This document shows, one piece after another, positions 24,375 through 34,077 of a DNA stretch of 64,000 bases; position 1 is the stretch's first letter; each line of letters starts with the position of its first letter. A program made the position numbers and the translations under genes. The DNA is taken from positions 62,001-126,000 of the forward strand of contig JAFXVY010000113.1 in assembly GCA_017534595.1 (NCBI GenBank), written 5' to 3'. Under the pieces are notes generated by a model. The model saw nothing but the letters and a program-made list of their open reading frames with translations, ran no database searches and had not been told where the DNA came from. Source of the DNA: Ruminococcus sp. (GTDB lineage Bacteria > Bacillota > Clostridia > Oscillospirales > Ruminococcaceae).

Positions 24375-25138
24375 CCTTTCAGCTCCTTGTACTTAGCCTG
24401 AACCTCCGCGAACTTTCCGCAGGTCATTTTGCCCTCCGGGCAGCGGCCGGTCATAACGCAGGACGGCCCTGCATACTTGAAAACATTGGGTGCCTCCCGG
24501 CAGCAGAGCCTGAGCATCTCATCGGCTACAGCTCTTATCTCCCACTGCGCTCTGTTGCAGCAGCGGTGCTTGAAGAAGTTGAACAGGCTGCGTACATTCA
24601 TCGTAACAACTATCTTGGTCTCGCAGGCGTTGGGAAGAATGAACCTTGCATCCTCATTGGCGGTCTTTCTCGCCCTGGACGCAGCAGTTTTCTCATCCGC
24701 TCCCTGAGCTATAAGCTCGGCCTTGTGTTTCTCGGTAAGTATATCTGCAAGCTTTTCGTAGCAGTCCACGAGCCGCTTCATTTCCTCATCGAATATGGCC
24801 TTTGCCTCGGGTACTGCCTCTATCTCCGGAGGAGTTATGAACTCAAAGCCGTTCTCATTGACATACCTCTGGCTCTTCTGGGAATAGGAAGCTATACGGT
24901 GACGCACAAGCTGATGCGTGCAGGCTCTCGATACTCCCTCTATGCCGAAGGTGAACGAAACGTGCTCCATAACGCTCTCGTGCCCGATAGACGCCAGCAT
25001 CTCAATAAATCCGGCGACCTTTTCGTCATCGAGTCCGTCATGGAGAGAAACGATATCACTTGATGAATAGCAAAGCTTTGCAGCAGTCGCTATGACTTTT
25101 TCCGGCTCCGGTGTATGAGCTATAAGCGTTACCTTCAT
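24371..25138 (-). CDS. thyX: FAD-dependent thymidylate synthase ThyX
   Basis: The 255-residue product has the ThyX signature RHR(x7)S: Arg79-His80-Arg81 and Ser89 in RHRIASYSQKS. It makes dTMP from dUMP with methylene-THF and reduced FAD. folD and an MTHF synthetase, which feed the folate pool, are elsewhere in the window. It heads the leftward operon down to the U32 and GNAT genes. Confidence 0.95.
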   Translation of the reverse strand: MKVTLIAHTPEPEKVIATAAKLCYSSSDIVSLHDGLDDEKVAGFIEMLASIGHESVMEHVSFTFGIEGVSRACTHQLVRHRIASYSQKSQRYVNENGFEFITPPEIEAVPEAKAIFDEEMKRLVDCYEKLADILTEKHKAELIAQGADEKTAASRARKTANEDARFILPNACETKIVVTMNVRSLFNFFKHRCCNRAQWEIRAVADEMLRLCCREAPNVFKYAGPSCVMTGRCPEGKMTCGKFAEVQAKYKELKG

Positions 25139-25161
25139 ATCTGAACACTCCCTGACATTAT

Positions 25162-25191
25162 ATTATAACATATTTTCGGCAATAAAGTCAA
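25162..25191 (-). promoter_or_regulatory. thyX promoter
   Basis: On the minus strand TTGACT (25186-25191), an 18-bp spacer and TATAAT (25162-25167), about 25 bp upstream of the thyX ATG. Confidence 0.7.
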
Positions 25192-25202
25192 CAGTTAATT
25201 AT

Positions 25203-26876
25203 TCACGTAAGCTGCGCGGCGCTGTCTATAAGAGACTGTGCGTTCTGCAGCATCAGCTCTGTTGGATCCTCGCCGCTCATGATCCGTGCGATCTCGAATT
25301 TGCGATCTTCCGGGGCAAGCGGCGTCACGGATGTGACAGTTCTGTCACCGACTATATTCTTCTCTATAAGCAAATGATTCTCCGCCGTGACCGCGATCTG
25401 TGCAAGATGTGTTACACAGAGCACCTGTCTTAGCTTTGAGATCTGCTTGAGCTTCTGACCTATCTTCAAGGCTGCCCGCCCGCTGACACCGGTATCTATC
25501 TCATCGAATATCAGTGTCGCAACAGCGTCCTTCTCGGCGATGACGTTTTTGAGAGCGAGCATTATCCTCGAAAGCTCACCGCCGGAGGCTATCCTTGCGA
25601 TCGGCCTCGGCTCTTCACCGACATTCGCAGAGATCAGGAATTCTATCTGATCCATGCCGTTAATCGTGAGCTTGCCGGTTTTTTGCTCGACCACGAGCTT
25701 TACCTTCGGCATATTCAGAAATTCAAGCTCCTGTGTGACCTGAGACACAAACCGCTTTGAGGCTTCGCTCCGATGCTCGGAGAGCTTCTTCGCCTTGACG
25801 GAAACTATACCGAGCAGCTCATTTTTATGCTCGTTGAGCTTGGCGAGGCTCTCGTCACTGTCGGAAAGCTGAGCAAGCTCCTGCTTTGATTCTTCAAGGG
25901 TCCGCAGGACATCCGAAAGCTCGGGGCCGTATTTTTTGCAGATCTTCCGAAGCTCGTCCGAACGGCTGTTGAGAAAATCGAACCGCTTGGGGTCTACATT
26001 GAGCTTGTCCCTGCGCGACTGGAGCTCGGACGCTATATCCGAGACCTCTATGCCGCAGGAATCAAGCCTTTCGACAAGCACCGAAAGTGACGGGAAAATA
26101 TCAGTATATTGCGCGAGCCTGTCCTTGGCGTCAGCTATCAGCTCGGATACGCCCGACGTATCATCGTCGCCGGAAAGTATCTCCTCGCTGTAAAACATAG
26201 CCTCCGAGATAGCGACAGCGTTCTTGGAGATATCCAGCTCCTCGCGGATCTTTTCGTCCTCGCCCTCGGTGATCTTCAAAGCCTCTATCTCGGCGACAGT
26301 TTCCTCAAGCTCGGAAATGCGGTAAGCCTTTCTGTCGGACTCTGCCTTGAGCTTGCTTATCTGCTTGGCTGTCAGCTGAAGTTCCTTGAAGGCTTGCTGA
26401 TAGTCTTCGATTAGCGGCTCGGCGTCGGAATAGGCGTCAAGTATCGTGATATGCTTTTCGGGGGCAAGCAGGATCTGATTATCGTGCTGCCCGTGGATGT
26501 TCACAAGCAGATCCCCGATTTCTCTCAGCGCGGAGACATTGATGCTGCGCGAGTTTACCCTTGCAACACTTCCACCGTCTGAGCGGATCTCACGAGTAAG
26601 GAACAGCTGACCGTCCTCACATTCAATACCGATTCGCCCGAGACAATCTTTAACATCCTTCCCGACATCGGTGAACATGGCTGAGATAACAGCCTTTTCG
26701 GCGCCTGTCCTGACTATGTCCTTGGTCACTCTCTGACCGAGGACGGCGTTGATGCCGTTTATCAGGATAGACTTACCCGCTCCGGTCTCGCCGGTGAAGA
26801 TATTTAGCCCCGCGGTAAAGCTGATATTTGCCTTTTCTATGACCGCAAGATTTTCTATATACAGTTCGCTCAGCAT
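25203..26876 (-). CDS. recN: DNA repair protein RecN
   Basis: The 557-residue SMC-like ATPase has a Walker A GETGAGKS (residues 30-37), two long coiled arms with a central hinge, the ABC signature region IASGGELSRIMLAL and a Walker B IFDEIDTGVSG. It acts early in double-strand break repair. It is the last gene of the asp23-to-recN operon. Confidence 0.97.
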   Translation of the reverse strand: MLSELYIENLAVIEKANISFTAGLNIFTGETGAGKSILINGINAVLGQRVTKDIVRTGAEKAVISAMFTDVGKDVKDCLGRIGIECEDGQLFLTREIRSDGGSVARVNSRSINVSALREIGDLLVNIHGQHDNQILLAPEKHITILDAYSDAEPLIEDYQQAFKELQLTAKQISKLKAESDRKAYRISELEETVAEIEALKITEGEDEKIREELDISKNAVAISEAMFYSEEILSGDDDTSGVSELIADAKDRLAQYTDIFPSLSVLVERLDSCGIEVSDIASELQSRRDKLNVDPKRFDFLNSRSDELRKICKKYGPELSDVLRTLEESKQELAQLSDSDESLAKLNEHKNELLGIVSVKAKKLSEHRSEASKRFVSQVTQELEFLNMPKVKLVVEQKTGKLTINGMDQIEFLISANVGEEPRPIARIASGGELSRIMLALKNVIAEKDAVATLIFDEIDTGVSGRAALKIGQKLKQISKLRQVLCVTHLAQIAVTAENHLLIEKNIVGDRTVTSVTPLAPEDRKFEIARIMSGEDPTELMLQNAQSLIDSAAQLT

Positions 26877-26888
26877 CTGACCGCTTCC

Positions 26889-27350
26889 TTATTTCTTGTT
26901 TAAGACCGTTTCGAGCTCCTTGACGAGCCGCGCGGCATCCCGCTCGGTGCGCATAAGAATAAATATCGTGTCATCGCCGGCTATGGTGCCGACCACGTTT
27001 TCAAGCTCTGTTCTGTCGAGCTTCGCACAGACCGCCTGCGCCATGCCGGTATGTGTCTTGACCACAACGGTATTGAGAGCGTGGTCTGCCGAAAGCACGG
27101 CATCGTGAAGTATCGAATAAAACCCATCGTTCTCGCGCCCGGAGATACGGTTCAGCGCAGGAACACAGTAGCGAAAACCGCCCTCTCCGTCCGAAGACTT
27201 GATGAGCGAGAGTTCCCTGATATCCCGGGAGACGGTCGCCTGAGTAACGGTACAGCCGCTGGCAGCGAGCAGCTCGCAAAGCTCCTCCTGCGTGGAGACC
27301 GGGTTCTCGGTGACGAGTCTGATTATAAGTTCATGCCTGTTGTTTTTCAT
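26889..27350 (-). CDS. argR: Arginine repressor ArgR
   Basis: The 153-residue product has an N-terminal winged helix (QATVSRDIRELSLIK) and a C-terminal arginine-binding hexamerisation domain (GTIAGDDTIFILMR). It lies between nadK and recN, its usual Firmicute place, and its start overlaps the nadK stop. Confidence 0.95.
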   Translation of the reverse strand: MKNNRHELIIRLVTENPVSTQEELCELLAASGCTVTQATVSRDIRELSLIKSSDGEGGFRYCVPALNRISGRENDGFYSILHDAVLSADHALNTVVVKTHTGMAQAVCAKLDRTELENVVGTIAGDDTIFILMRTERDAARLVKELETVLNKK

Positions 27351-28219
27351 TTCAGGATCTCCTCTGTGCTGCCCTTGAGAGGCTGCATGAGCTTGTCACT
27401 TATCGAGCCGAAGAAGCTGTTGCCCTTGATGTCGATTATATCGAGCCTCAGCTCGGAGCGGCTTATGCGTACAGAAGCTCTGTCCGTGATCTTGAGTACG
27501 GAGTTGCCGTCAACATTGACGATGGCGTGAGACCCTTCGGCGCAGTGCAGCGTTACGGTTATCTCGCTTGACGGAGAAAGAACCATGGACCTTGCAAACA
27601 GCGAATGAGCACACATCTGTGTGAATTCTATACATTCCATATCAGGCTCGATTATCGGGCCGCCGGCGGACATCGAATAAGCCGTTGAACCTGTGGCCGT
27701 GGAGAATATGACTCCGTCAGCGCGGAGATAGGATATCGTCGCGCCGTATTTCTCTACCTTGAAATCCGCGATCTTGCAGTCGTCGGATTTGGAAACGACC
27801 ACATCGTTGAGGGCGCTGTAACAGCAGCCGTCATCGGTGGTTACAGAAAGCATCATGCGGGGGCTCAGAGTATACCCGCCGGTCTTGAGCTGACGCAAAA
27901 GTCCGAGATCCTCATGCTCAAGAGAGGCCATGAATCCGAGCCTGCCGCAGTTGATGCCGAGTATCGGCTTGCTGCTTCGTGCGGCTGCCTCAGCACATTT
28001 GAGTATAGTCCCGTCGCCGCCGATAACTATGACCCAATCACATTCGGGGATCGCTTTTGTATGCTCGGAAAACACAACGCCGGCAAGATCGCCGAAGCGC
28101 TCGGAATAAGCGTTGTCCATGAGCAAACCTATACCGCATTCAAGCAATATCCCGCAGGCCTCGCGGGTATACTCCTCGCAGTTGTTCTTGTCAAGGTTCG
28201 GGAATATGTACGCTTTCAT
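27347..28219 (-). CDS. nadK: NAD kinase
   Basis: The 290-residue enzyme makes NADP. It has the GGDGTIL motif, a conserved LNDVV segment and SMSAGGPII. The start is MKAYIFPNLD, preceded by AAGGAGTG 6 bp upstream; a 12-residue N-terminal extension in the same frame is rejected. Confidence 0.95.
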   Translation of the reverse strand: MKAYIFPNLDKNNCEEYTREACGILLECGIGLLMDNAYSERFGDLAGVVFSEHTKAIPECDWVIVIGGDGTILKCAEAAARSSKPILGINCGRLGFMASLEHEDLGLLRQLKTGGYTLSPRMMLSVTTDDGCCYSALNDVVVSKSDDCKIADFKVEKYGATISYLRADGVIFSTATGSTAYSMSAGGPIIEPDMECIEFTQMCAHSLFARSMVLSPSSEITVTLHCAEGSHAIVNVDGNSVLKITDRASVRISRSELRLDIIDIKGNSFFGSISDKLMQPLKGSTEEILK

Positions 28220-28223
28220 GGGA

Positions 28224-29018
28224 TCACTCCTTAAGATCTGAAAAAGCAGCCTCAACGACGGCTTTTACATCAATACAAACCGGCGGATCTTCTGATTTTA
28301 TAAGATATGCAAGATATTCGGTGTTGCCGCTGCCGCCCTTTACCGGTGAGTGTGTAAGTCCTCTGAGCGAGAGACCGCATTCACCGAATGCCGCAGTGAG
28401 CTTACGCAGCACCTCGATATGCACTTTCCTGTCTTTGACAATGCCGTTCTTGCCGATATTCTCCCTCCCGGCCTCGAACTGCGGCTTTATGAGCACCACG
28501 GCTCTCCCGCCCGGACAAAGTATCCCGGAGATAACCGGCATGACGACAGTAAGGGATATGAACGACAGATCGGCGGTCACAAAGCCGATATCCTCTCCGA
28601 AGCTTGAAGCATCGAGTCTGCGGACATTAGTGCCCTCCATGTTGACTACCCTGCTGTCACGGCAGAGCTTTTCGTCAAGCTGACCGTGTCCTACATCGAC
28701 GGCATAGACTTTAGATGCTCCGCGGTCGAGCAGCAGCTCGGTGAAGCCGCCTGTCGAGGCTCCGAGGTCGGCACAGACAAGTCCTGCGACCTCCGGCTTA
28801 AATACCTCGAACGCCTTTTCGAGCTTCAAGGCTCCCCTGCCAACGTAGGCAAGGTCACTGCCGGCTTCGACGGTGTCGCTTTCCTCGACTGTCTGAGAAG
28901 GTTTGTCGCATATCCTGCCGTTCACGGTAACGGAGCTGTTCTTTATCATAGCCTTGGCACGTTCACGGCTTTTGGCCAACCCGGTGCGCACCAGATAAGC
29001 GTCAAGACGTTCAGCCAT
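28224..29018 (-). CDS. tlyA: TlyA-family rRNA 2'-O-methyltransferase
   Basis: The 264-residue product has an N-terminal S4 RNA-binding domain (residues 1-60, ERLDAYLVRTGLAKSRERA) and an FtsJ-like methyltransferase domain with CADLGASTGGFTE for SAM binding. The family methylates rRNA cytidines and is also annotated as hemolysin. It overlaps dxs by 8 bp. Confidence 0.93.
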   Translation of the reverse strand: MAERLDAYLVRTGLAKSRERAKAMIKNSSVTVNGRICDKPSQTVEESDTVEAGSDLAYVGRGALKLEKAFEVFKPEVAGLVCADLGASTGGFTELLLDRGASKVYAVDVGHGQLDEKLCRDSRVVNMEGTNVRRLDASSFGEDIGFVTADLSFISLTVVMPVISGILCPGGRAVVLIKPQFEAGRENIGKNGIVKDRKVHIEVLRKLTAAFGECGLSLRGLTHSPVKGGSGNTEYLAYLIKSEDPPVCIDVKAVVEAAFSDLKE

Positions 29019-30858
29019 CGCAGAACTCCCTGATCTTGGCGGCTATCTTCTCTGCGGAGAGCCCGCAGCTGTCCAGCAGTGAGTGTATCTCGCCGTGCTT
29101 GACAAAGCCGTTTATCGCAAACGATGCAACGTTCGAGCATACGGAAGCATATTTCTCGGAGACCGAGCCTGATCTGTAGCTTTCCTCAAAGAAGAACACC
29201 GCATCATAGCTGTTGATGATGTCGATTATCTCCTTGCTCAGCGGGAATATCCTGACGAGCTTGAGCGTATCAAAAACAATACCGCTGTTATGCAGCTGCT
29301 CCTGTGCCTTGAGAACGTTCTCAAACAGCCTGCCGTAGCTTATGACAAGCAGCCTGCCGCCGTTCCTGCTGTGAGAATAGGTGACTGTCGGCTCGGAGAC
29401 CTCATAGATAGTGCTGTTCCTGCCCTTGGGATATCTTACAGCGGCTATGCCCTTATCGTTGTTTATCGCCTGTCTGAGGCACAGCCTTAATTCCTCATAG
29501 CAGGAGGGCGAATAGATCGTTGTGTTGGGTATGCCGGAAAGGAACGAAACATCAAATATTCCATGATGAGTCTCGCCGTCCTCACCCACAAGCCCCGCCC
29601 TGTCAACACAGAGTACGGCATGGGTATCGCAGATCGCAAGATCGTGGATGATCTCATCGTAGGCTCTCTGTAAAAACGAAGAGTATACGGCAAACACAGG
29701 GATAAAGCCCTGTACCGCAAGCCCTCCGCAGAACGTGACAGCGTGTTCCTCGGCGATACCTACATCAAAGAACCTGTCCGGGAACGCTTTGGAGAAATAC
29801 TGCAAGCCAGTGCCGTATTTCATGGCAGCGGTAACGGCGCAGATGCGGCTGTCCTTCTTGCCGAGAGCCGTCAGCTCGTGACCGAAAACAGTAGAATAGC
29901 TGTCGGCAGGCACAACATCGGGATTACCTGTGGCGATCTCGAACGCACCGATGCCGTGGAACTCTCCGGGATTGTTCTCGGCAGGAGCGTAGCCCTTGCC
30001 CTTTATCGTGTTCACATGAACAATGACTGGCTTTTTCAGCTGCTTTGCAGCTTTAAGACCCGCCTCGAGCTCCTCTATATCGTGACCGTTGAGCGGGCCG
30101 ACGAATTCAAAGCCGAGATCCTCGAACATCGTGCTGCCGAGCATGACATTCTTAACAGCCTTCTTGGAAGACTTTATCGCCTTTATCAGCGGCTTGCCGA
30201 CCAGAGGCGTCAGATCAAGGGTCTTCTCAACGACATTCTTGGTCTTGTGATAGGACTCCTTCGTTCTCAGTGTTGAAAGATACTTCGCAACGCTGCCCAC
30301 GTTCTTGGAAATGGACATCTCATTGTGATTGAGAATGATTATAAGATTGGTCTCGCTTTTTCCCGCGTTGTTCATGCCCTCGTAGACGAGGCCGCCGGTA
30401 AATGCACCGTCGCCGAGCACGGCTATCGTGTGGCGGTCGGAGCCGCTGAGCTTCATAGCCGTGGCTATGCCGAGAGCCGCCGATACCGAATTGGAGCTGT
30501 GTCCGCTGATGAACGCATCATGCACCGATTCATCGGGGCGGCAGAAGCCGGAGAGCCCGTTTTCCTGTCTGAGCGTGGAGAAACGGTCAAGCCTGCCGGT
30601 AAGCAGCTTATGTGTGTAGGACTGATGCCCCACATCCCAGACTATCTTGTCCTTCGGCGAATCGAAAACTCTGTGTATGGCAAGGGTGAGCTCAACGGTG
30701 CCGAGATTAGACGCCAGATGCCCGCCCGTCTTTGAAACGGTGTCAATGAGTATCTGCCTTATCTCCGAGCACAGAGCTTCACACTGTTTGGTGTCAAGCT
30801 TTTTGAGATCACGCGGGAGCTTCATTTTTTTAAGATCCGGAACTATAAAATCCGACAT
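29011..30858 (-). CDS. dxs: 1-deoxy-D-xylulose-5-phosphate synthase
   Basis: The 615-residue thiamine-diphosphate enzyme makes the first intermediate of the MEP isoprenoid pathway. Visible are WDVGHQSYTHKLLTGR, the ThDP motif GDGAFTGGLVYE...NN, and the transketolase-like pyrimidine domain with DVGIAEEHAVTF. ispA, the next isoprenoid gene, is 20 bp upstream. Confidence 0.96.
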   Translation of the reverse strand: MSDFIVPDLKKMKLPRDLKKLDTKQCEALCSEIRQILIDTVSKTGGHLASNLGTVELTLAIHRVFDSPKDKIVWDVGHQSYTHKLLTGRLDRFSTLRQENGLSGFCRPDESVHDAFISGHSSNSVSAALGIATAMKLSGSDRHTIAVLGDGAFTGGLVYEGMNNAGKSETNLIIILNHNEMSISKNVGSVAKYLSTLRTKESYHKTKNVVEKTLDLTPLVGKPLIKAIKSSKKAVKNVMLGSTMFEDLGFEFVGPLNGHDIEELEAGLKAAKQLKKPVIVHVNTIKGKGYAPAENNPGEFHGIGAFEIATGNPDVVPADSYSTVFGHELTALGKKDSRICAVTAAMKYGTGLQYFSKAFPDRFFDVGIAEEHAVTFCGGLAVQGFIPVFAVYSSFLQRAYDEIIHDLAICDTHAVLCVDRAGLVGEDGETHHGIFDVSFLSGIPNTTIYSPSCYEELRLCLRQAINNDKGIAAVRYPKGRNSTIYEVSEPTVTYSHSRNGGRLLVISYGRLFENVLKAQEQLHNSGIVFDTLKLVRIFPLSKEIIDIINSYDAVFFFEESYRSGSVSEKYASVCSNVASFAINGFVKHGEIHSLLDSCGLSAEKIAAKIREFCDG

Positions 30859-30878
30859 TATCTGTTCAGCCTCCGTGT

Positions 30879-31769
30879 TCAGCTGCGTCTTGAGAGCAGC
30901 TGCTTAGTAAGCGCGCTAAGAAATTCGTTGTCCTCAAACCCCGAGAGTATCCCCAGAGCCTGAGCGGTGAGCGCCTCAGCCTCCGTAAAGGATCTGTCCA
31001 GCCCGAGAACGGAAACATAGGTGGTCTTGTTCTGCTCGGTGTCGCTGCCTATCGGCTTGCCCAGCTCCTCAAAGGTGCTGGTGACATCGAGTATATCGTC
31101 AACTATCTGGAAAGCCCGGCCCAGCGCCGAAGCATAGGCCGCAGCCTCGGGGATCCTGTCGAACCGCCCGGAAAGGATAACTCCCATAACGCAGGCAGCC
31201 TCGATCAGAGCGCCGGTCTTGTAGGCCTGGAGCGTATCGAGGACATCCATGCTTATCTCCTTGCCCTCGCTCTGCAGGTCGATGACCTGACCGCCGATCA
31301 TTCCGTTTACTCCTATAGACTTGGAAAGCACGGAAATGAGCATCAGCGCAGTCTTGGCATCTATAACGCCCGAAAGCGCCGCATCGGAGATGACCTCAAA
31401 AGGCAGCACCTCGAGCGCGTCGCCGGCAAGAAGAGCTATGTTCTCCGGGAACGCCTTGTGACAGGAGGGCTTGCCGCGCCTGTAATCGTCATTGTCCATA
31501 CAGGGCAGATCGTCATGGATAAGCGAGCAGGTGTGTATCATCTCGATGGTGCAGGCGATATCGAGGAACTTGTCCGGGTCGCCGCCGCACATACGGCAGA
31601 ATTCAAGCATCAGCACCGGTCTGAGCCTTTTCCCGCCGGCCATCAGAGAATACTCCATAGCCTCTGTGACAATGCCGCGAAACTCGTCCTTATCGGCAGT
31701 GAACGCCGCGAGCCTCGCCTCTATCTTATCGCAGTACTCCTTGAGCCTGTTGTTGATCTCGTTATTCAT
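30879..31769 (-). CDS. ispA: Short-chain polyprenyl diphosphate synthase
   Basis: The 296-residue product has the first Asp-rich motif HDDLPCMDNDD and the second DDILD. It condenses IPP with allylic diphosphates, most likely to farnesyl diphosphate. It overlaps xseB by 8 bp. Confidence 0.95.
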   Translation of the reverse strand: MNNEINNRLKEYCDKIEARLAAFTADKDEFRGIVTEAMEYSLMAGGKRLRPVLMLEFCRMCGGDPDKFLDIACTIEMIHTCSLIHDDLPCMDNDDYRRGKPSCHKAFPENIALLAGDALEVLPFEVISDAALSGVIDAKTALMLISVLSKSIGVNGMIGGQVIDLQSEGKEISMDVLDTLQAYKTGALIEAACVMGVILSGRFDRIPEAAAYASALGRAFQIVDDILDVTSTFEELGKPIGSDTEQNKTTYVSVLGLDRSFTEAEALTAQALGILSGFEDNEFLSALTKQLLSRRS

Positions 31770-31947
31770 CGCCGACCTCCGATGCTGTTTTTACCTGGAG
31801 CTTTGCATTCTCGAGCTGCTTCTTGCAGTCAACAGTGAGCGCCACGCCTTCCTTGTATAGGTCGAGTGCTTCGTCGAGGGGCAGACCGCCGTCCTCAAGC
31901 TTGGAAACTATCTCTTTAAGTCTTTCGACCGACTGTTCATACTTCAT
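31762..31947 (-). CDS. xseB: Exodeoxyribonuclease VII small subunit
   Basis: The 61-residue helical product MKYEQSVERLKEIVSKLEDG matches XseB in length and pattern. It overlaps xseA by 11 bp. Confidence 0.93.
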   Translation of the reverse strand: MKYEQSVERLKEIVSKLEDGGLPLDEALDLYKEGVALTVDCKKQLENAKLQVKTASEVGDE

Positions 31948-33142
31948 TTTTATTCACCCTTGTGATCTCCGCGCCGGCAGAGCCGTCCGCAAAGATGATA
32001 TTAACGCTGTCGCCCTCCCGGAGACCCGAAACGGACGATACAGCGGAGCCGTCCTTTGCAGTTATCGTATAGCCGCGCCCGAGGATCCCGAACGGGCTGA
32101 GTGCGGCAAGCTGTGCCGCGAATTTGTCGAGCTTCATTCCTTCAGAACGGAGCCTTGACTCCATAAGCGTGTTGAGCCTGTCCAAGAGGCTGTCAACGGT
32201 CTGCATGGAGGTCTCTATCCCGTGCTGCGGGGAGGCATAAGCAAGTGCGGCACCGAGCTCGGTGACTGCTCTTTCCTCACGCTCTATCCGGGACATCATC
32301 GCTTCCGTGAGACGCCTTGCAAGCAGATCGTAAGCGCCGGTCAGCACCGAAAGCTCGGGAACTGCCAGCTCCGCTGCCGCAGACGGCGTGGGAGCCCTGA
32401 GATCCGCCGCATAGTCGCAGAGGAAGGTGTCTATCTCATGCCCGACTGCCGAAATGACCGGCGTGCTGCAGTTATAGACCGCCATGATGACTCTTTCGTC
32501 GTTGAATACCGAGAGCTCATCGTCGGAGCCGCCGCCGCGGGTAAGTATCAGCGTGTCGGCACCGCTCCTGTCGGCTCTTGCAAGCGCAGAGGCTATGCTT
32601 GCCGCAGCCTCGCTGCCCTGCACCGTCGCAGGAAAGATCTCGGCTTCAACTATCGGAAATCTCCTTGACAGAACATTGATAACATCCTTGACAGCTGCGC
32701 CGTTGAGCGAGGTCACGATGGCTATTTTGCGGGGCATCTGAGGTATCGGCTTTTTCTTGGCCGGATCGAACACTCCCTGCTCGGAGAGCTTACGTTTGAG
32801 CTGCTCGAGCCCTACCCTTGCTTCGGCAGCGCCGAGAGGGGCCAGCTCGGTAACAATGATCTGATATGTCCCGCTTTTCTCATAGATGTCAACGCTGCCG
32901 ACGGCGAGGATACTCATACCGTTCTCCGGCGAAAATCTCAGCCTTGAAGCGCTGGATGCGAACATCACGCACCTGACCACTGCTTCCTCGTCTCTCAGGG
33001 AGAAGTAAGCGTGCCCAGACCTGTAATTGAGGTTGTAGTCAACGAGCTCACCCTTTACGGCAACGCCCTTGAGCTTGGGATCGCCCTGCAGCTTGAAGCG
33101 GATATACTTGCTCAGCTGAGAGACCGTCAGTATAGAGCTCAC
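31937..33142 (-). CDS. xseA: Exodeoxyribonuclease VII large subunit
   Basis: The 401-residue product has an N-terminal OB fold (residues 1-100), the catalytic domain with TRGGGSDDELSVFND and VGHEIDTFLCDYAADLRAPTP, and a C-terminal helical region for XseB. It overlaps the tsaD-like gene by 4 bp. Confidence 0.95.
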   Translation of the reverse strand: MSSILTVSQLSKYIRFKLQGDPKLKGVAVKGELVDYNLNYRSGHAYFSLRDEEAVVRCVMFASSASRLRFSPENGMSILAVGSVDIYEKSGTYQIIVTELAPLGAAEARVGLEQLKRKLSEQGVFDPAKKKPIPQMPRKIAIVTSLNGAAVKDVINVLSRRFPIVEAEIFPATVQGSEAAASIASALARADRSGADTLILTRGGGSDDELSVFNDERVIMAVYNCSTPVISAVGHEIDTFLCDYAADLRAPTPSAAAELAVPELSVLTGAYDLLARRLTEAMMSRIEREERAVTELGAALAYASPQHGIETSMQTVDSLLDRLNTLMESRLRSEGMKLDKFAAQLAALSPFGILGRGYTITAKDGSAVSSVSGLREGDSVNIIFADGSAGAEITRVNKNEV

Positions 33143-34077
33143 TTGATCAGCCCCTTCCGTAAAGCACAGTAGACCGCAGTTCCGGCTGCATTGTCTCTTG
33201 AGAACTCCGGCTCGCAGAAAAACCTGCCGTCGCCCTCGAGCTTTGATCTGATATAGGAATTTGACATAACTCCGCCGGCATAGATAACCGTCATACTGCC
33301 GTAATTCTCATACAGTGCATCGGTAAGTCCGCTGACCGCCGAAAGCACGCTGTCAAGGCAGAATTTAGCTATATCCTCGCGGGGTTCGTTATCGTCATAC
33401 ATTTTTCTGCATTTGTTCTCAATGCCCGAAAGGGAGCAATCAAGTCCCTTTACGGGCACTCTTGCCTTGAACTGCCTTCCGCTCCGGGAAGCGAGCTTCT
33501 CAAGCTCCTGCCCGCAGGGGAAATCCAGCCCGAGCATCACTCCGCAGCGGTCAACAGCCTGTCCGGCATTGAGATCAGAGCTCCCGCCGACACGGGTGAT
33601 CCGCAGGAGCGTATCGTCGTCCGGTTCACAGAGCAGCAGATCGGTAGTCCCGCCGCTGACATGGAACGCCGCAAAGGTCTGCTTTTCAAGCACAAGCCCG
33701 AGCCTACCGGCGCTGAACAGCGCAGCAAGGACATGACCTGTCTGGTGAGAGGTGTACTCCGGCTCGATGCCGAGCACAGACCCGAGCATCCTTGCAGCAG
33801 ACTCCCCTGCCAGAAAGCAGGGCATATACGAGCCCTCCGCTGTCCTCGGCTTTACGGATACGCCGATGCCGTCAGGGACTATCCCCCTGCAAACGCCGTC
33901 AATGACCGTCGGCAGCTGCTTGACATGATGAAACACCGCGTCAGACTGTCTTATGCCCCTTTCTCCGCTCTTTACGGGCAGCAGGAGCTTGGACTGCACG
34001 ACAGACATCCTGTCGGTGTCGAGCAGAGCCGCAGAGGTCGTATAGTTGCTTGTATCTATCCCGAGTATCTCAGCCAT
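33139..34077 (-). CDS. TsaD/Kae1-like paralogue (M22 family)
   Basis: The 312-residue product has the ASKHA fold of TsaD: LGIDTSNYTTSAAL, the metal-binding HxxxH (HQTGH), FHVSGGTTDLLL, and a late Asp in SRDNAAG. It differs from canonical TsaD, which usually has HxxGH with more conserved flanks and ~335 residues, and is the paralogue often found between nusB and xseA in Clostridia. The ATG at 34077 overlaps nusB by 8 bp. Whether it makes t6A is not shown. Confidence 0.8.
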   Translation of the reverse strand: MAEILGIDTSNYTTSAALLDTDRMSVVQSKLLLPVKSGERGIRQSDAVFHHVKQLPTVIDGVCRGIVPDGIGVSVKPRTAEGSYMPCFLAGESAARMLGSVLGIEPEYTSHQTGHVLAALFSAGRLGLVLEKQTFAAFHVSGGTTDLLLCEPDDDTLLRITRVGGSSDLNAGQAVDRCGVMLGLDFPCGQELEKLASRSGRQFKARVPVKGLDCSLSGIENKCRKMYDDNEPREDIAKFCLDSVLSAVSGLTDALYENYGSMTVIYAGGVMSNSYIRSKLEGDGRFFCEPEFSRDNAAGTAVYCALRKGLIK

